The notes: a model not told the origin generated them from the letters alone. A stretch of 64,000 nt of DNA from Symsagittifera roscoffensis (GCF_963678635.1 NC_087062.1:99689705-99753704); one strand, 5' to 3'; positions 49,640 through 60,765 are shown, counted from the stretch's first letter. Translations and numbers: made by a program.

Positions 49640-50570
49640 ACAACTTGAACAACTAATAATTGAAGAATAACAGTTCTAGAACAAAAAATCGTACTAATAC
49701 ATGTATACACCAAAATTTTGCTATATCGAGAAAGAGCCTGAAATAACAGTTCTAGAACTAAAAATCGTACTAACACATGTATAGGTTAAATTTTTGATAT
49801 ATCAACGAAGATCATAAAATAACACTTCTAGAACTAAAAATCGTACTAACACATGTATACACCAAAATTTTACTATATTGACAAAGAGCCTGAAATAACA
49901 GTTCGTGAGCTAAAAATCGTACGAACACATGTATACACCAAAATTTTGCTATATTGGCAAAGATCATGAAATAACAGTTCGAGAGCTAAAAATCGTACTA
50001 ACACATGTATACGTCAAAGTTTTGCTATATTGACAAAGATCATGGAATAACAGTTCTAGAGCTAAAAATCGTACTAACACATGTATACACCAAAATTTTG
50101 CTATATTGACAAAGATCATGGAATAACAGTTCGAGAACTAAAAATGGTACTAACACATGTATACAATAAAATTTTGATATATTGACAAAGATCATGAAAT
50201 AACAGTTCGAGAACTAAAAATCGTAATAACACATGTATACACTAAAATTTTGATATATTGACATAGATCATAAAATAACAGTTCGAGAACTAAAAATGGT
50301 ACTAACACATGTATATGCTAAAATATTGCTATATTGACGAAGAGCCTGAAATAACAATTCTAGAGCTAAAATCGTACTAACACATGTATACACCAATATT
50401 TTGCTATATCGACAAAGAGCCTGAATAAACGTTGTAGAACTAAAAATCTTACTAACACATATATACACCAAAATTTTGCTATATTGACAAAGAGCCTGAA
50501 ATATTGACAAAGGACCTGAAATAACAATCGTAGAACTAAATGTCGTACTTACGCATTGTAGATCAATTTC
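49640..50570. repeat. Minisatellite 1, about 76-bp unit, about 12 copies
   Basis: The unit contains ATAACAGTTC, AGAACTAAAAATCGTACTAA, CACATGTATACACC and AAAATTTTGCTATATTGAC. The ACATGTATA landmark recurs at about 49699, 49774, 49851, 49926, 50002 and 50078 and onward, a 75-77-bp period. Copies are diverged at both ends. Open frames across it are repeat artefacts. Confidence 0.85.
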
Positions 50571-50599
50571 TATAGCTATAATAAAATACAAAAGATTGT

Positions 50600-51450
50600 G
50601 TTTGTATGTGTAGCAAAACGCCTCCTGTTTTACACCTAATACAAGTATACACAGACCAGTTAATTGAAACTACAGTGTACCTATTACAAGTATACACAGA
50701 TCAGTTAAACTAAAGAAACTGTGTACCTAATACAAGTATACACGATCAGTTGATTGAAACTACAGTGTACCTAATACAAGTATACACAGCAGTTGAAATA
50801 GAAAAACTGTGTACCTAATACAAGTATACACAGACCAGTTGATTGAAACTACAGTGTACCTAATACAAGTATACACAGCGGTTGAAAAAAAACTGTGTAC
50901 CTAATACAAGTATACACAGACCAGTTGATTGAAACTACAGTGTACCTAATACAAGTATACACAAAAGTTGAAATATAATAACTGTGTACCTAATACAAGT
51001 ATACACAGATCAGTTGATTGAAACTACAGTGTACCTAATACAAGTATACACAGCAGTTGAAAAAAAACTGTGTACCTAATACAAGTATACAGAGACCAGT
51101 TGATTGAAACTACAGTGTACCTAATACAAGTATACACAAAAGTTGAAATAGAATAACTGTACCTAATACAAGTATACACAGATCAGTTGATTGAAACTAC
51201 AGTGTACCTAATACAAGTATACACAGCAGTTGAAAAAAAACTGTTCCTAATACAAGTATACACAGACCAGTTGATTGAAACTACAGTGTACCTAATACAA
51301 GTATACACAAAAGTTGAAATAGAATAACTGTGTACCTAATACAAGTATACACAGATCAATTGATTGAAACTACAGTGTACCTAATACAAGTATACACAGT
51401 TGAAAAAAAACTGTGTACCTAATACAAGTATACACAGACCAGTTGAGCTG
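50600..51450. repeat. Minisatellite 2, alternating 45-bp and 41-bp units
   Basis: All units begin with GTACCTAATACAAGTATACA(CA). They then alternate between an A type (GACCAGTTGATTGAAACTAC) and a B type (GCAGTTGAAAAAAAACT), giving a higher-order dimer of about 86 bp with some 9-10 dimers. Copies are much more alike than those of minisatellite 1. The array stops about 480 bp downstream of the TPR-CHAT stop codon. Confidence 0.88.
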
Positions 51451-51929
51451 CTGGCAGAAAATCATACAGTGACTAGCTAAAACTTTGTAACCACCTGTTC
51501 AGAATGGCAAGGGAAGAATTGAAAATGTTTTTTTTTAAGAATTAAGGTGTAAAATTTATTGGTCGTACATTAAAACAGATTGTAAATTCTTAAAACACGT
51601 AGTCCAAAATGCTCGTACTCTTCGACGTGACCTGCATTGTCAACTGTGGACGTTATTTGTCGACACTTGACAACAGACAACATTAAAAAAAAACCCCGTT
51701 ACACGATACCATAACACCTTGACTAAAGTCTTCGGTGTAATTAGAGGGCGTAGTTTTCCTTCAATTTATCAAATGATTTGAGTAAAGCAATCAAGCAAAC
51801 GCACCCACACAACCCGGTTAGAAATTAAACTTCATAAATATCACGTTCATGAACACCTGAGAACATACACGATACTGCAAACAACTGCGCGCAATAGCAA
51901 TATACTAAAACCCACAAAAAACTTGACAA
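51451..51929 (-). other. 3' flank of the TPR-CHAT gene
   Basis: Unique sequence between the minisatellite and the stop codon. An AATAAA on the minus strand (51560-51555) lies about 370 nt downstream of the stop and is the best poly-A signal candidate. No other feature. Confidence 0.4.
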
Positions 51930-54900
51930 CTAACCCGATAACGCGCACAAAATTTTCAGCACGCTTTGCTGATATCGAATATTGGCCAGATTCCTATAAG
52001 GCAGCAGAGCAAAATCCACTTGATGGAACCCAATAGCAGTGAGAAGCCTCCTGGAAGCAGCACATTGCCACACTTTCCTCACACCTCCATCCGAAATGAA
52101 CATCTCTACGTCGGGAGCATGCTCTGACAGACTCAGAACGTCAATCACCAATGACACAAGGTCAACTGGGTTCAAACTACTACTCGCGTTGGTCTCGTCC
52201 ATGACGACATCATTGCAATTAGCTGAGTCGAAAGTCAGAACAGCGCAAAGCTCTTCTAGAATCTTCTCATTGTCACGAATCAGAATCAAGTTTCTCAGAA
52301 CCTCGCACGCTGGTTTAAGCAGTGAGTTTTTGTCCCAGTGCGGGAAAACAATAATTGGACGCAAATTATCCTCCTTGTCATCTGTAGATCCGTACGGTTG
52401 GAAGTCGAACCGCAGAAAATGTAGAAATAGGAGAATCTTTTTGTTTCCAATCAATCGATAGTCTTCTATTCTCTGCAAGTCAATGTTTTGAACACCCTGA
52501 ATAGAAGCGTCAAGTCCACGCAACACCAGATAGAATAAAGGATCTAGCACATCTAACTGTGACATATTGTCCATTATCAGTTCAGCCAAATGACGCCTCA
52601 ACTGTTGAAGACTTTGCTGCGTATTTAACAAGGGCATACCTTGAGACTTATCGTTCACTACATTCAGACAATCGTCGGCATTTGTTTTTTCCATTTGGTC
52701 AACCACTTGATCCAACATATCGTGAATCATCGCTTTACCGTCAATTGCAACGTCCTTTCCAGCAAATTGCATTCCCTTCCAATGCTCTGGACTTGCATAT
52801 TTGGGGTCTTTTTGCATGTGAGCTTTTGCATAGTCAAGCGCCGCACTGATATGGCATTTTGGGTCAATTTTACGAATTGCTCTGTAGAAATAATGCCAGA
52901 ACTTGGTGACCGAATCAGTGGCAATAGCGTGGGACGAGTACACTACACATTGGACACCCAGTGCCAACATGAGGGTGATGAGATTGAAGAAACTGGAGTA
53001 GTGTTCGTGTCTCTGAGTCGGGAATGAGCTGAGAACGAGTAACTTAATGTGACTCAAATTGAGATCGAGAAGATCGCGCAACTCAACACAGCACACTTCG
53101 TGATCCACACTTTTCATTTGTTGGTACAAAACATTCGGAGTAAATGCCAGAGTGCACGATTCGTAGCTCATGTGAGTTGCCACATGCAAACAGGTGCTTT
53201 GCACTATCGCACGCAGAGCATCATCCTTAGTGCACTGCTCGCCCATCAGCGCAGTGTCTCGAAAGTAGTGAGAGCACACTTTGAGCTCCTCTTGTGCGAA
53301 TCGCAGATTCTTCAAAGGCTTCCAGGTGAACATGGGGAATTTGACGGACGTCGGCATGACAGGTGCTCCAATAAATCGAAACAATTTGTTCTCTATAGCG
53401 GGCGAGTATGTCTCAACTGCAATGCTTGAGCTACGCACGTGTTTCTCGTTCCAAGTTTTCGAAATGATTGTCGAGAAGCTCTGCTCAATTCTGCGATAAG
53501 TCTTCAGTCTGTCATTTTGTTTAGAGTCAGCTGACGAGAGCTGACTTATTGCAGACAGATTGTCAGAGTGCTGGTGATTCGACATTGGACTACTGTTACT
53601 TTTATCGTTGCCCTTCAAATTGTTCCGAGTAGCTTCAGTGTCAAGCTTCACCACAGTTCCTCGACGCTGTCCCTTCCCACTGCTCAAGCTAGCTCCTGCT
53701 CCGTACTTCACACTGCTTGCGTCTGTTTTCAGGGACTCATTGTCCAGGCCGTAGGATAACCTGTCCAACGCAACCTGGTCATAGCCTAACTTGTCCAGGG
53801 CAGGGTTGATACCCTTGTACATTGAGCTCAAATCTGCTTTGTCTCCACTGGCACTTTCTATCTGTCGCTTGTACTGAAGAGAGGGCACTTCTTTCAAGCC
53901 AGCGTTTAACCCTTCCGACAAATTGGTCCAGCCGAGCAAATTAGCGGCAGTTCCTGAGCGCGAAACACTAACCGATTCATCCATCTTCCTCTGCCTTTCC
54001 TCTTGAGAGTCCTTCTTACTTCTGTTGTCGGCTTGCATCAGAGCGGCATTGAAAGGCGTCTCGTGTTCTTTGTTGTCTGCCGAGTAATTCGCCCAATGCA
54101 TCATTTGGACACTAGTGAATGACTCAGTGGTAGGACATTCTAAGGTGATATTTTGCTGCCAGAACTTGCGGAACATTTCCTGGAAAGGAGCCATTCCCAG
54201 CAAACCATTGCTTATGAAGAACAATTTACGTGCCGATTGCAGCTTTTTCAGTTCCTTCTTCATTGGATCAAAGATATAGTGACAAACATCCTTCTCAATT
54301 CTCGCTTCAATTTCATCTGAGTCCATCTTTGGCAGTATTTTGACGAGCGACTTGCTATTCAGAATGATCCGGTTTTCGAATCCATACAATCCCGAATTGC
54401 GACTAGCGAGCGAATGGTAAAACATCTCTAGCATTTCGTACATCGAACTCTCCGAAGATTCCTTTGTGTGCTTGTGAAAACTTTGGACTCCCTTCGCAGA
54501 GCTGAGCAACCAAATGAACAAAGCTTCTTCTGACAGGTGGAAATACAAAATAGGGCTTTCCTGTTCATCCACACATGCCTGGAAGTACTCCAATGTTACT
54601 TTATTCTGCAGAATTTTTCGATAATTCTCACAATTTCTTCCCGCTAACTCCGATCGCTGTGAGAAGTAGGCACATAATTTAAACCTTCGGAATGATTCAC
54701 AGGCTAATAGAGCAGCCTGCAAGTGACTCAACTTTACCAGAATGTTAACATACGCATTGGATACTTCCTCCAGCACTCTGTACTCTTTGTTGTTGAAGTG
54801 CGAATCACGCGCGAAAACATGCAGCGCCTCCTGTTCGAAGTCTCCGATGACTTCCTCTAGCAGCGACCTTGCACCCTCTAACTCGCTCTTAGAGCCAACA

Positions 54901-56537
54901 CTTTGAACAGCAACTGCTGATTTAACCATGCAACGCCTATAGATAGCTGCCGATATGGATTTTTGCATCGCAAGTCCCACATTCAGGCTATGAATGGCTT
55001 CTGCGGGATGCCCTTGAGCTAAATTGCACTTGGCTAACAAAATGAGCGCCTTGCATTCTAAGTCGCGGTTTTCTCCCACCTTCTTACTTTGCTTCACACA
55101 ATCTTCCAGATATTTGGCGGCAGAAGTGAAATCTTTAATTTCGAAATTCAGTTTGCCCAATTTGTAAAGAGTTGTGCAAAGTCTTTCCAAGGCAGCACTG
55201 TGTTGTTTCGTAGCATTCTGCACTTCGTTCAGACAAAGACTAAGCAAATCATTGAAATGCTCCAACGATACTGCAAAATTCTCCAACTTTCGCTCGATGG
55301 AACCGCAAATCAATAAGGATTCGTGGAGTTTATACTGGCTCCGTTTCGATAGTTCCAAAAACGTATGAGCATATTTTTGCGCCTCGCAAAAATTTCGTTT
55401 TTTCTTCATAATTCGACACAACAGGTAACATTGTCGACATGTAATTTCTCGACTGGTACCTTGTACTTTCTCAGCTGTCGGCTCTGGGTCGTCTGTTTCA
55501 TTTTCAACCTCAGCGGCCAGGACTTGAAGAGCTCTTGCATTCGATTCCGCCAAATCCATTTCCTGAAGTTCTAGAAAACACTCGCTTATGGCACATAGAG
55601 CATCTACCTTTTTAGCAATCACATCCAGGTTCTTTTCAACAACCCGCGTCGTATCATTTGGACCGGGCAAGCGTAGTTCCAACAGACAGAGGTATTTCTC
55701 AAAAGAGGATGCCGCCTGGAAGAACTGTTTCATGTTGAAATAGATTGTGCCTAATTCGTACCTGGCCTCTGATTCTACAGACACTAGTTGCAATCTCCAC
55801 GCTCTAATGATGCACTCATGGTACGTTGCTACTGCCCGCTCTAAATTACGCTGCTCCCACATTATTCGAGCACCCGTCAGCAATGCTCGGGTGAGAACAT
55901 CTTGGGGAACTGAACTCTCAAGATGGATCAGACACTCGATCAAACTTTGAGCCGGTGCGAACTTCTGTCCAGAAAACAAAAGATTGGCGTAGTGCTGCAT
56001 CTGTTCGAAAACAGACACACCAACTTCGAAGCCCTCAGACTGTTCAATGTTCAAAAGTTCTCGACATATCTCGAAGACGGACTGTTCAACCTTCGTCTGC
56101 AACTCTTCTGGCTCCATCAGTAGGAGCTTCAGTGCAAACTCCAGCGCTGTCTCGTTGTCCCCTTGCGCCCTGTGTATATTCGCAATGAGCAACAGAGCCT
56201 GCAGCTGCACTTCCTTCTCGTTATTGAATGTATTCAGCAGTGCATTTGCATCTATCAGAGCTTTTTCGAACTGCTCGTTCAGGACGAACGCATTAGCTCG
56301 TGCCGTTAACAAGCTCGCATTGAAGCTATCAATTTCCAGAGCTTCCGAGAAAAGCTTGATAGCTGATTGCACGTTGTTTTCATCCAGGCACTTGTTGCCT
56401 AGCAGGAGAAGCTGTTCGATTTGCTCTATCTCCTCCGTCTCGGCGATCGTGTTCGCGCCCACAGGACCCAGCTGCACCGGGTTGGCCCCAAAACTGGGGC
56501 TCATATAGTTTGCCAGGGGAATATCTACTAGCTCCAT
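51930..56537 (-). CDS. TPR-CHAT domain protein of the TTC28 type, 1,535 residues, single exon
   Basis: Starts at ATG 56537 and runs without intron to TAG. Residues about 40-560 are helical tetratricopeptide repeats (for example GNKCLDENNVQSAIKLFSEA and YHECIIRAWRLQ). Residues about 665-1235 form a CHAT domain, a caspase-like fold found after TPR arrays in animal TTC28 relatives. It is split by a Ser/Lys-rich, probably disordered insert (about 860-1060). The His motif is kept (HVATHMSYES, H1122), but the LSAC-type Cys motif reads LSSFPT (S1170-S1171-F1172), so the nucleophile seems lost. A 300-residue helical C-terminus follows. Vertebrate TTC28 is considerably longer and has introns. The expected role is as a cytoplasmic scaffold; protease activity is unlikely. 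Intronlessness suggests retroposition or intron loss. Confidence 0.8.
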   Translation of the reverse strand: MELVDIPLANYMSPSFGANPVQLGPVGANTIAETEEIEQIEQLLLLGNKCLDENNVQSAIKLFSEALEIDSFNASLLTARANAFVLNEQFEKALIDANALLNTFNNEKEVQLQALLLIANIHRAQGDNETALEFALKLLLMEPEELQTKVEQSVFEICRELLNIEQSEGFEVGVSVFEQMQHYANLLFSGQKFAPAQSLIECLIHLESSVPQDVLTRALLTGARIMWEQRNLERAVATYHECIIRAWRLQLVSVESEARYELGTIYFNMKQFFQAASSFEKYLCLLELRLPGPNDTTRVVEKNLDVIAKKVDALCAISECFLELQEMDLAESNARALQVLAAEVENETDDPEPTAEKVQGTSREITCRQCYLLCRIMKKKRNFCEAQKYAHTFLELSKRSQYKLHESLLICGSIERKLENFAVSLEHFNDLLSLCLNEVQNATKQHSAALERLCTTLYKLGKLNFEIKDFTSAAKYLEDCVKQSKKVGENRDLECKALILLAKCNLAQGHPAEAIHSLNVGLAMQKSISAAIYRRCMVKSAVAVQSVGSKSELEGARSLLEEVIGDFEQEALHVFARDSHFNNKEYRVLEEVSNAYVNILVKLSHLQAALLACESFRRFKLCAYFSQRSELAGRNCENYRKILQNKVTLEYFQACVDEQESPILYFHLSEEALFIWLLSSAKGVQSFHKHTKESSESSMYEMLEMFYHSLASRNSGLYGFENRIILNSKSLVKILPKMDSDEIEARIEKDVCHYIFDPMKKELKKLQSARKLFFISNGLLGMAPFQEMFRKFWQQNITLECPTTESFTSVQMMHWANYSADNKEHETPFNAALMQADNRSKKDSQEERQRKMDESVSVSRSGTAANLLGWTNLSEGLNAGLKEVPSLQYKRQIESASGDKADLSSMYKGINPALDKLGYDQVALDRLSYGLDNESLKTDASSVKYGAGASLSSGKGQRRGTVVKLDTEATRNNLKGNDKSNSSPMSNHQHSDNLSAISQLSSADSKQNDRLKTYRRIEQSFSTIISKTWNEKHVRSSSIAVETYSPAIENKLFRFIGAPVMPTSVKFPMFTWKPLKNLRFAQEELKVCSHYFRDTALMGEQCTKDDALRAIVQSTCLHVATHMSYESCTLAFTPNVLYQQMKSVDHEVCCVELRDLLDLNLSHIKLLVLSSFPTQRHEHYSSFFNLITLMLALGVQCVVYSSHAIATDSVTKFWHYFYRAIRKIDPKCHISAALDYAKAHMQKDPKYASPEHWKGMQFAGKDVAIDGKAMIHDMLDQVVDQMEKTNADDCLNVVNDKSQGMPLLNTQQSLQQLRRHLAELIMDNMSQLDVLDPLFYLVLRGLDASIQGVQNIDLQRIEDYRLIGNKKILLFLHFLRFDFQPYGSTDDKEDNLRPIIVFPHWDKNSLLKPACEVLRNLILIRDNEKILEELCAVLTFDSANCNDVVMDETNASSSLNPVDLVSLVIDVLSLSEHAPDVEMFISDGGVRKVWQCAASRRLLTAIGFHQVDFALLPYRNLANIRYQQSVLKILCALSG

Positions 56538-57684
56538 TGCACAACAGGGCAGGTCACAATGCTATCATTTTCAAAACAAAACCAATTACGTCCAAAAGAA
56601 GTTTACAGCAGCTACCGAAATTACAATGAACTGAAACATTTAGATCTGAAATACAAAGACGTCCGCTTTTTACGTCACCCTTTCGAGATACTTAACACAC
56701 TTACACCACTTCAAAATATTTGTAAGGCAAATCTATCTCGTTAATTTTAGGCAAATCGCCCAATGTTTGGTTGAGGCATTCTGTTTCACTTAATTGCTTC
56801 TGCACCTTTCTGCATAATGCACCCATCCCTCGCCTTCGCATCACATCTACAGCGTCTAAATATAGACATCCGAAAAAGATTTAGACGCCCGAAGAACTGT
56901 GTATTTAGTATTAACTTACTTCGGCAATGACTTCAACCGCTCCGAACCATAAATTGAAATAATAATGCGAACAAAACGAGGCACTGGTTTTCTTGTTGCA
57001 CAGAATATTCCACGTATAGTAATCATTACCAAGTTATAGTTGCCCCCAAAAAGATTAGACACGAGTATATCAAACACAACACAATTATATACTGTGAAAT
57101 ACTCCTTAAAAATTGTCTGCTCGTCTCATGAAGTAAACATTGTAAAGGGCCAGTCATCACTCCATCTCATGCACCGCTTTTTCCGACCATTCAAAGTGAG
57201 GAGGAACTTTGTATTCCGGCTTCAGTTGTTCCAGTCTTTTGGAAAGAGTTAGAAGGATAATCCGTAAAATTTAAGTTGAACTCTTGCAAAATTCATATGA
57301 TCATAATACCATATTAAAGCCTTTTTGGTCCTGATTCAAACGAAATTTAAAAAATTTTCGTTAGCTGTCTCAGTGTCGAGAAAAACTGCTTCAAAATGTT
57401 TAAGGTTTCAGTACATTTCCGAGCAGTCAAGAAAGCTAGCAGACTTATTATCAAAGGACAAGCCGTTAAACATAAGTGTTTTTCGAAGCCTTTTTATCTC
57501 GCCACGCCCAAAAAAAAGACACTAATTGAAAAAAAAGAAAACTTCTTATGTATTTAAATATATATTTAATTCCCAACCATTTATCCTTGTTTGTAATCTG
57601 GTTTCTAAAAAAAACATGTTACTCAAATCTAAGAATCTTTCAGTGATTGGAGCACACATAAATAGCAAGTATGTTTGTTTTTTA
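56538..57684. other. Intergenic region between the TPR-CHAT and amidase genes
   Basis: No gene. It serves as the 5' flank of the TPR-CHAT gene and the 3' flank of the amidase gene. A minus-strand ATTAAA at 57570-57565, about 115 nt after the amidase stop, is a possible poly-A signal. The short plus-strand open frames have no coding character. Confidence 0.4.
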
Positions 57685-59046
57685 TCAGAGAAGAGGTGCA
57701 ATGCTGAGAGCAGCCGCCAATAAATCTTCGTCTTTGTTCCGTGCTCCATCTACTTCTATTCCGACAGGCAGTCCACGCACACTAGCCGGGAGAGAGATGG
57801 CAGGCGATCCTACACAAGACGCCAGACTGGTATTCCGAATAAACGTCCAAAACATCGGAACTCTCTGTCCATTTAGTGCGACCAGATCATCAACCCCAAT
57901 TTTAGTGGCACGCAAGGGAGTCGTTGGAAAAATGATTCCGTCGAGACCTTCAATTGCATGGCTGTAAACTTCTCGCATCTTCGGCAGCGTTTGCTTCAGC
58001 GCAAACTCATAGCTTTCTCGAGTAACTAGATTCCTTTCCAGCGCTGATTGGTAGCTTTTCTTCACATCTGGCGATGCAATCATAGCGACTAAGTGTTCCA
58101 CTGAAATATTAGGAGCATATGTATCCAAGTACCTCCTAAGACTGGGTATCATTTCAAAATTTGTGACAGTCTTCCTAAACTCAATTGTGAATTCCCAAAT
58201 TTCCTCGAGTTTGTTCGTTACATCGACAATTTCAACTCTCGCCTCTTTCAATTTCTGAAGAACTGAAGAAAAACAACTCTCAACCTCTGGTTCCAAATTT
58301 TCTGTCAACACTTTTCGGTCGATTCCAAGCTTCATGTCACTCAGCTTTTTCGGATTTAGTTTGAAATTGAGACCTTTTGTCAAAATAGCATCTAGCAAGA
58401 CTACGTCTTCTACATTGTTAGCCATAGGTCCAACTGTATCCCGAGAGGGTGAAATGGGAACAACTCCTTCGGAACAGTAGCGACCAATCGAAGGCCGAAA
58501 CCCAACAATTCCGCACAGCCCCGCCGGGATTCGAACAGATCCCCCAGTGTCTGATCCCAGTCCGAATGGTACAATTCCAGCAGCAATCGCAGCAGCTGTT
58601 CCTCCAGATGATCCTCCAGGAATACGCGTCGCATCATGGGGATTGCGCACGGCTCCCGTAGCATAATTGTTGCTCGTTATTCCAAGCGCCAGTTCGTGCA
58701 TCCCTGTTTTTCCCACCAAAACTGCTCCTTCCGCTAGAAGACATTCTATCAGAGGAGAATTATGCGCAGTGACGTTTGACAACAGTGCTTTTGTTCCAGC
58801 AGCTGTTGGAAAATGAACTGTGTTAATATTGTCTTTCGCCACAAATGGGACGCCGTGTAGTTTTCCCTGGCGCAATTCGGAACAGCTTCTTGGCTCATCT
58901 TCAGGGACTCCAAAGAATGTGAAGGCGTTCAAATTTTTATTGTTTGAAATTGAATCTATGACAGTCTTCAGAAGTAAGTCAACTGAACTAACATCGCTTT
59001 TAATCATCGAACGAACGTATGAGATTGAGTGCAACTTTGCAGTCAT
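57685..59046 (-). CDS. Amidase-signature hydrolase, indoleacetamide-hydrolase-like, 453 residues, single exon
   Basis: Hydrolyses an amide bond; the substrate is not deducible. The start chosen is the first in-frame ATG (59046); the frame is open 21 codons farther upstream, but without an ATG. The amidase signature triad is complete: Lys71 (PFVAKDN), cis-Ser146 (GGSSGG) and nucleophile Ser170 (SDTGGSVR). Their spacing of 75 and 24 residues is the same as in fatty-acid amide hydrolase (142/217/241). The motifs GKTGMHELA, ITSNN, GAVRNPHDATRIPGGSSGG and RPSIGRY..EGVVPIS look like the bacterial indoleacetamide/mandelamide hydrolase branch rather than animal FAAH. There is no N-terminal membrane helix, so a soluble enzyme is expected. 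A single exon with bacterial-like motifs in an animal contig suggests horizontal acquisition, though ancient descent is possible. Codon use looks like that of the neighbouring genes. Confidence 0.85.
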   Translation of the reverse strand: MTAKLHSISYVRSMIKSDVSSVDLLLKTVIDSISNNKNLNAFTFFGVPEDEPRSCSELRQGKLHGVPFVAKDNINTVHFPTAAGTKALLSNVTAHNSPLIECLLAEGAVLVGKTGMHELALGITSNNYATGAVRNPHDATRIPGGSSGGTAAAIAAGIVPFGLGSDTGGSVRIPAGLCGIVGFRPSIGRYCSEGVVPISPSRDTVGPMANNVEDVVLLDAILTKGLNFKLNPKKLSDMKLGIDRKVLTENLEPEVESCFSSVLQKLKEARVEIVDVTNKLEEIWEFTIEFRKTVTNFEMIPSLRRYLDTYAPNISVEHLVAMIASPDVKKSYQSALERNLVTRESYEFALKQTLPKMREVYSHAIEGLDGIIFPTTPLRATKIGVDDLVALNGQRVPMFWTFIRNTSLASCVGSPAISLPASVRGLPVGIEVDGARNKDEDLLAAALSIAPLL

Positions 59047-59109
59047 CTCAGAGCTAGAGCAAACATCTATTGCATGCCCACGATAAACCACAACTCTAGC
59101 TTCATGCAC

Positions 59110-59985
59110 TATCCGACAGTATTGACAAGATTAACTATTCTGAATATTTGTGATATTAAATGTCGATTAGAGCGCGATAAAAATCTAATCTAAATCAGCT
59201 TCTAGTTAAATAAATAAAAATATTAACCAGCTTCTAGTAAAGAAAAAAAATACAAACCGTGAAAGTCGGACCTAAATCTGGAAAGGCTCAATTAATGCTT
59301 AGTCAAACAAAATCGAAGCTGCAGTTCTTTTTTGAAGCATATTGAACCCTTGGACCCTTTGTTGACTTCTAGTTGTTAAGAACTTTGCTGAACTAAAGCG
59401 GTCATATCAAAATATATATTCAAAAGAAGTAAGGAGAAAAAAATTCGATTGCACATCACATTTTTATTGAATTTTTATACAAGGATTAATAATGGCATCA
59501 TATATTTGAACATATTCATTAGAAATTGTGATACAATGAAATCAATTGAATATTTAAAATAGTTAGATGTCAGAAGACTGCTTTTCCGAGGAACTGGCTG
59601 AGTTTAGTAATCAACAATGATCAATGATACAATTATGTTACTAATCATTTTGCGAGCAATTCTATGCAAAACAATCTGCTAGAACAACTTTTCCAACGGA
59701 AACTGCCCTAAATTTCATGTATAAAAAATACTGAAAAACGAAAATAAAGAAATCGATTTTTTTAACACCTCAGATAGTGAAAAAAAGACAAAAAACGGCC
59801 AATTTTTTTAATACCTATTGCAGTAAATTGTTGTGTCAAATTTTACATCCTTGAAAATCGCAGCTTGATCTATCTATGTTAAGTAAGCTTTAAGCTTTGA
59901 CTGACACGACAACTTTCATTCCTATATTCTGTTTTTATAGGTGCGTCACCTTTCTCTCGTCCGGGCTGTTTTTGTTCGACTTCAG
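59110..59985. other. 5' flank of the amidase gene, no gene seen
   Basis: AT-rich with short repeats (AACCAGCTTCTAGT.AA twice near 59195-59235). No promoter element stands out and no exon is apparent. Confidence 0.4.
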
Positions 59986-60765
59986 GTTCAACTCAAAAGT
60001 GTTTGATGGTAATTAAATTCAGGATGACGAATACTTATCCAAATATACAAGGCCTATAGAACTGCTAGAACATGATTTATCAATTATCGAGATTTATGGG
60101 TCTGCGAGTAATTTAAGTAATTGCCTCCCTTCCTAGAGTCCTATAGGCAATTTCTCTCCCTTCAAATCGGCAGTAAGCTCTAATAAGTGAATCCTTTCTT
60201 GCAATATAATTCCTCAACTTCAGTGTCGCTAACGCACTTTAGCGTTTATACTATCACTCTGACTATCATTATTCTCCTAAAGGATTTCTAACTCGTTTCG
60301 CTCACGTACTTCAGCGTTTCAACTATCACTATTCTCCGAAATCAATTCGACTTGAAATTTCGCACTCGCGTCGCTACCGACCGACTTGCCCTTTTCAGCT
60401 TGAAATTATTTAGCCTCATGGAGGCTTTCCGGTATTCTCCAAATCCTGATCTTTCTTTTCACTTAGTTCTCTTCAGTGAGTTGAAGTGACGCCATTCCCT
60501 ATCAGTTCTGGCATCCGCCTAATTCATTGCGCCGCACTTGATTTATAAATCCATCTCTCCCTATCAAGACTGACAAGTGCCACGGTTTCCTTGATCAATC
60601 TCGTCACGCTTATTAGATACAGGTATGCGGCAGGCTTCACGATTTGATCCACGCAAACTAATGTCGTACGATCCTAGTCAACCAATTCCTGACCTCCGAG
60701 AATTCTAGCCCCCGAGTTAAGCTCATCCTCCAAACTATGTTTACCCAGTTAGCCTCCCAAGGTTT
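59986..60765. repeat. Inverted diverged copy of the 19.1-19.9-kb repeat
   Basis: The reverse complement matches about 19130-19900 in order: CTGATAGGGAATGGCGT, AGGCGGATG.CAG, the TACCGGAaAGCCT block and TTCAGGAATTG-type strings. It is closed in all frames and GC-richer than its neighbours, like the first copy. An internal near-duplicate occurs (CGCTAACGCACTTTAGCG and CGCTCACGTACTTCAGCG, each followed by a CTATCACT string). Confidence 0.5.

Noticed and set aside
49640-51450. Regularly spaced repeats that might suggest a CRISPR array
   Set aside because: Units are contiguous minisatellite repeats without unique spacers, in an animal genome, with no cas genes.
52039-53429. Several plus-strand frames of 96-140 codons opposite the TPR-CHAT gene
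   Set aside because: All overlap the long minus-strand CDS and are its complement; no independent features.
59047-59109. Extended amidase N-terminus of 21 residues
   Set aside because: The extension begins with a GTG codon; in an animal gene the first in-frame ATG at 59046 is the better start.
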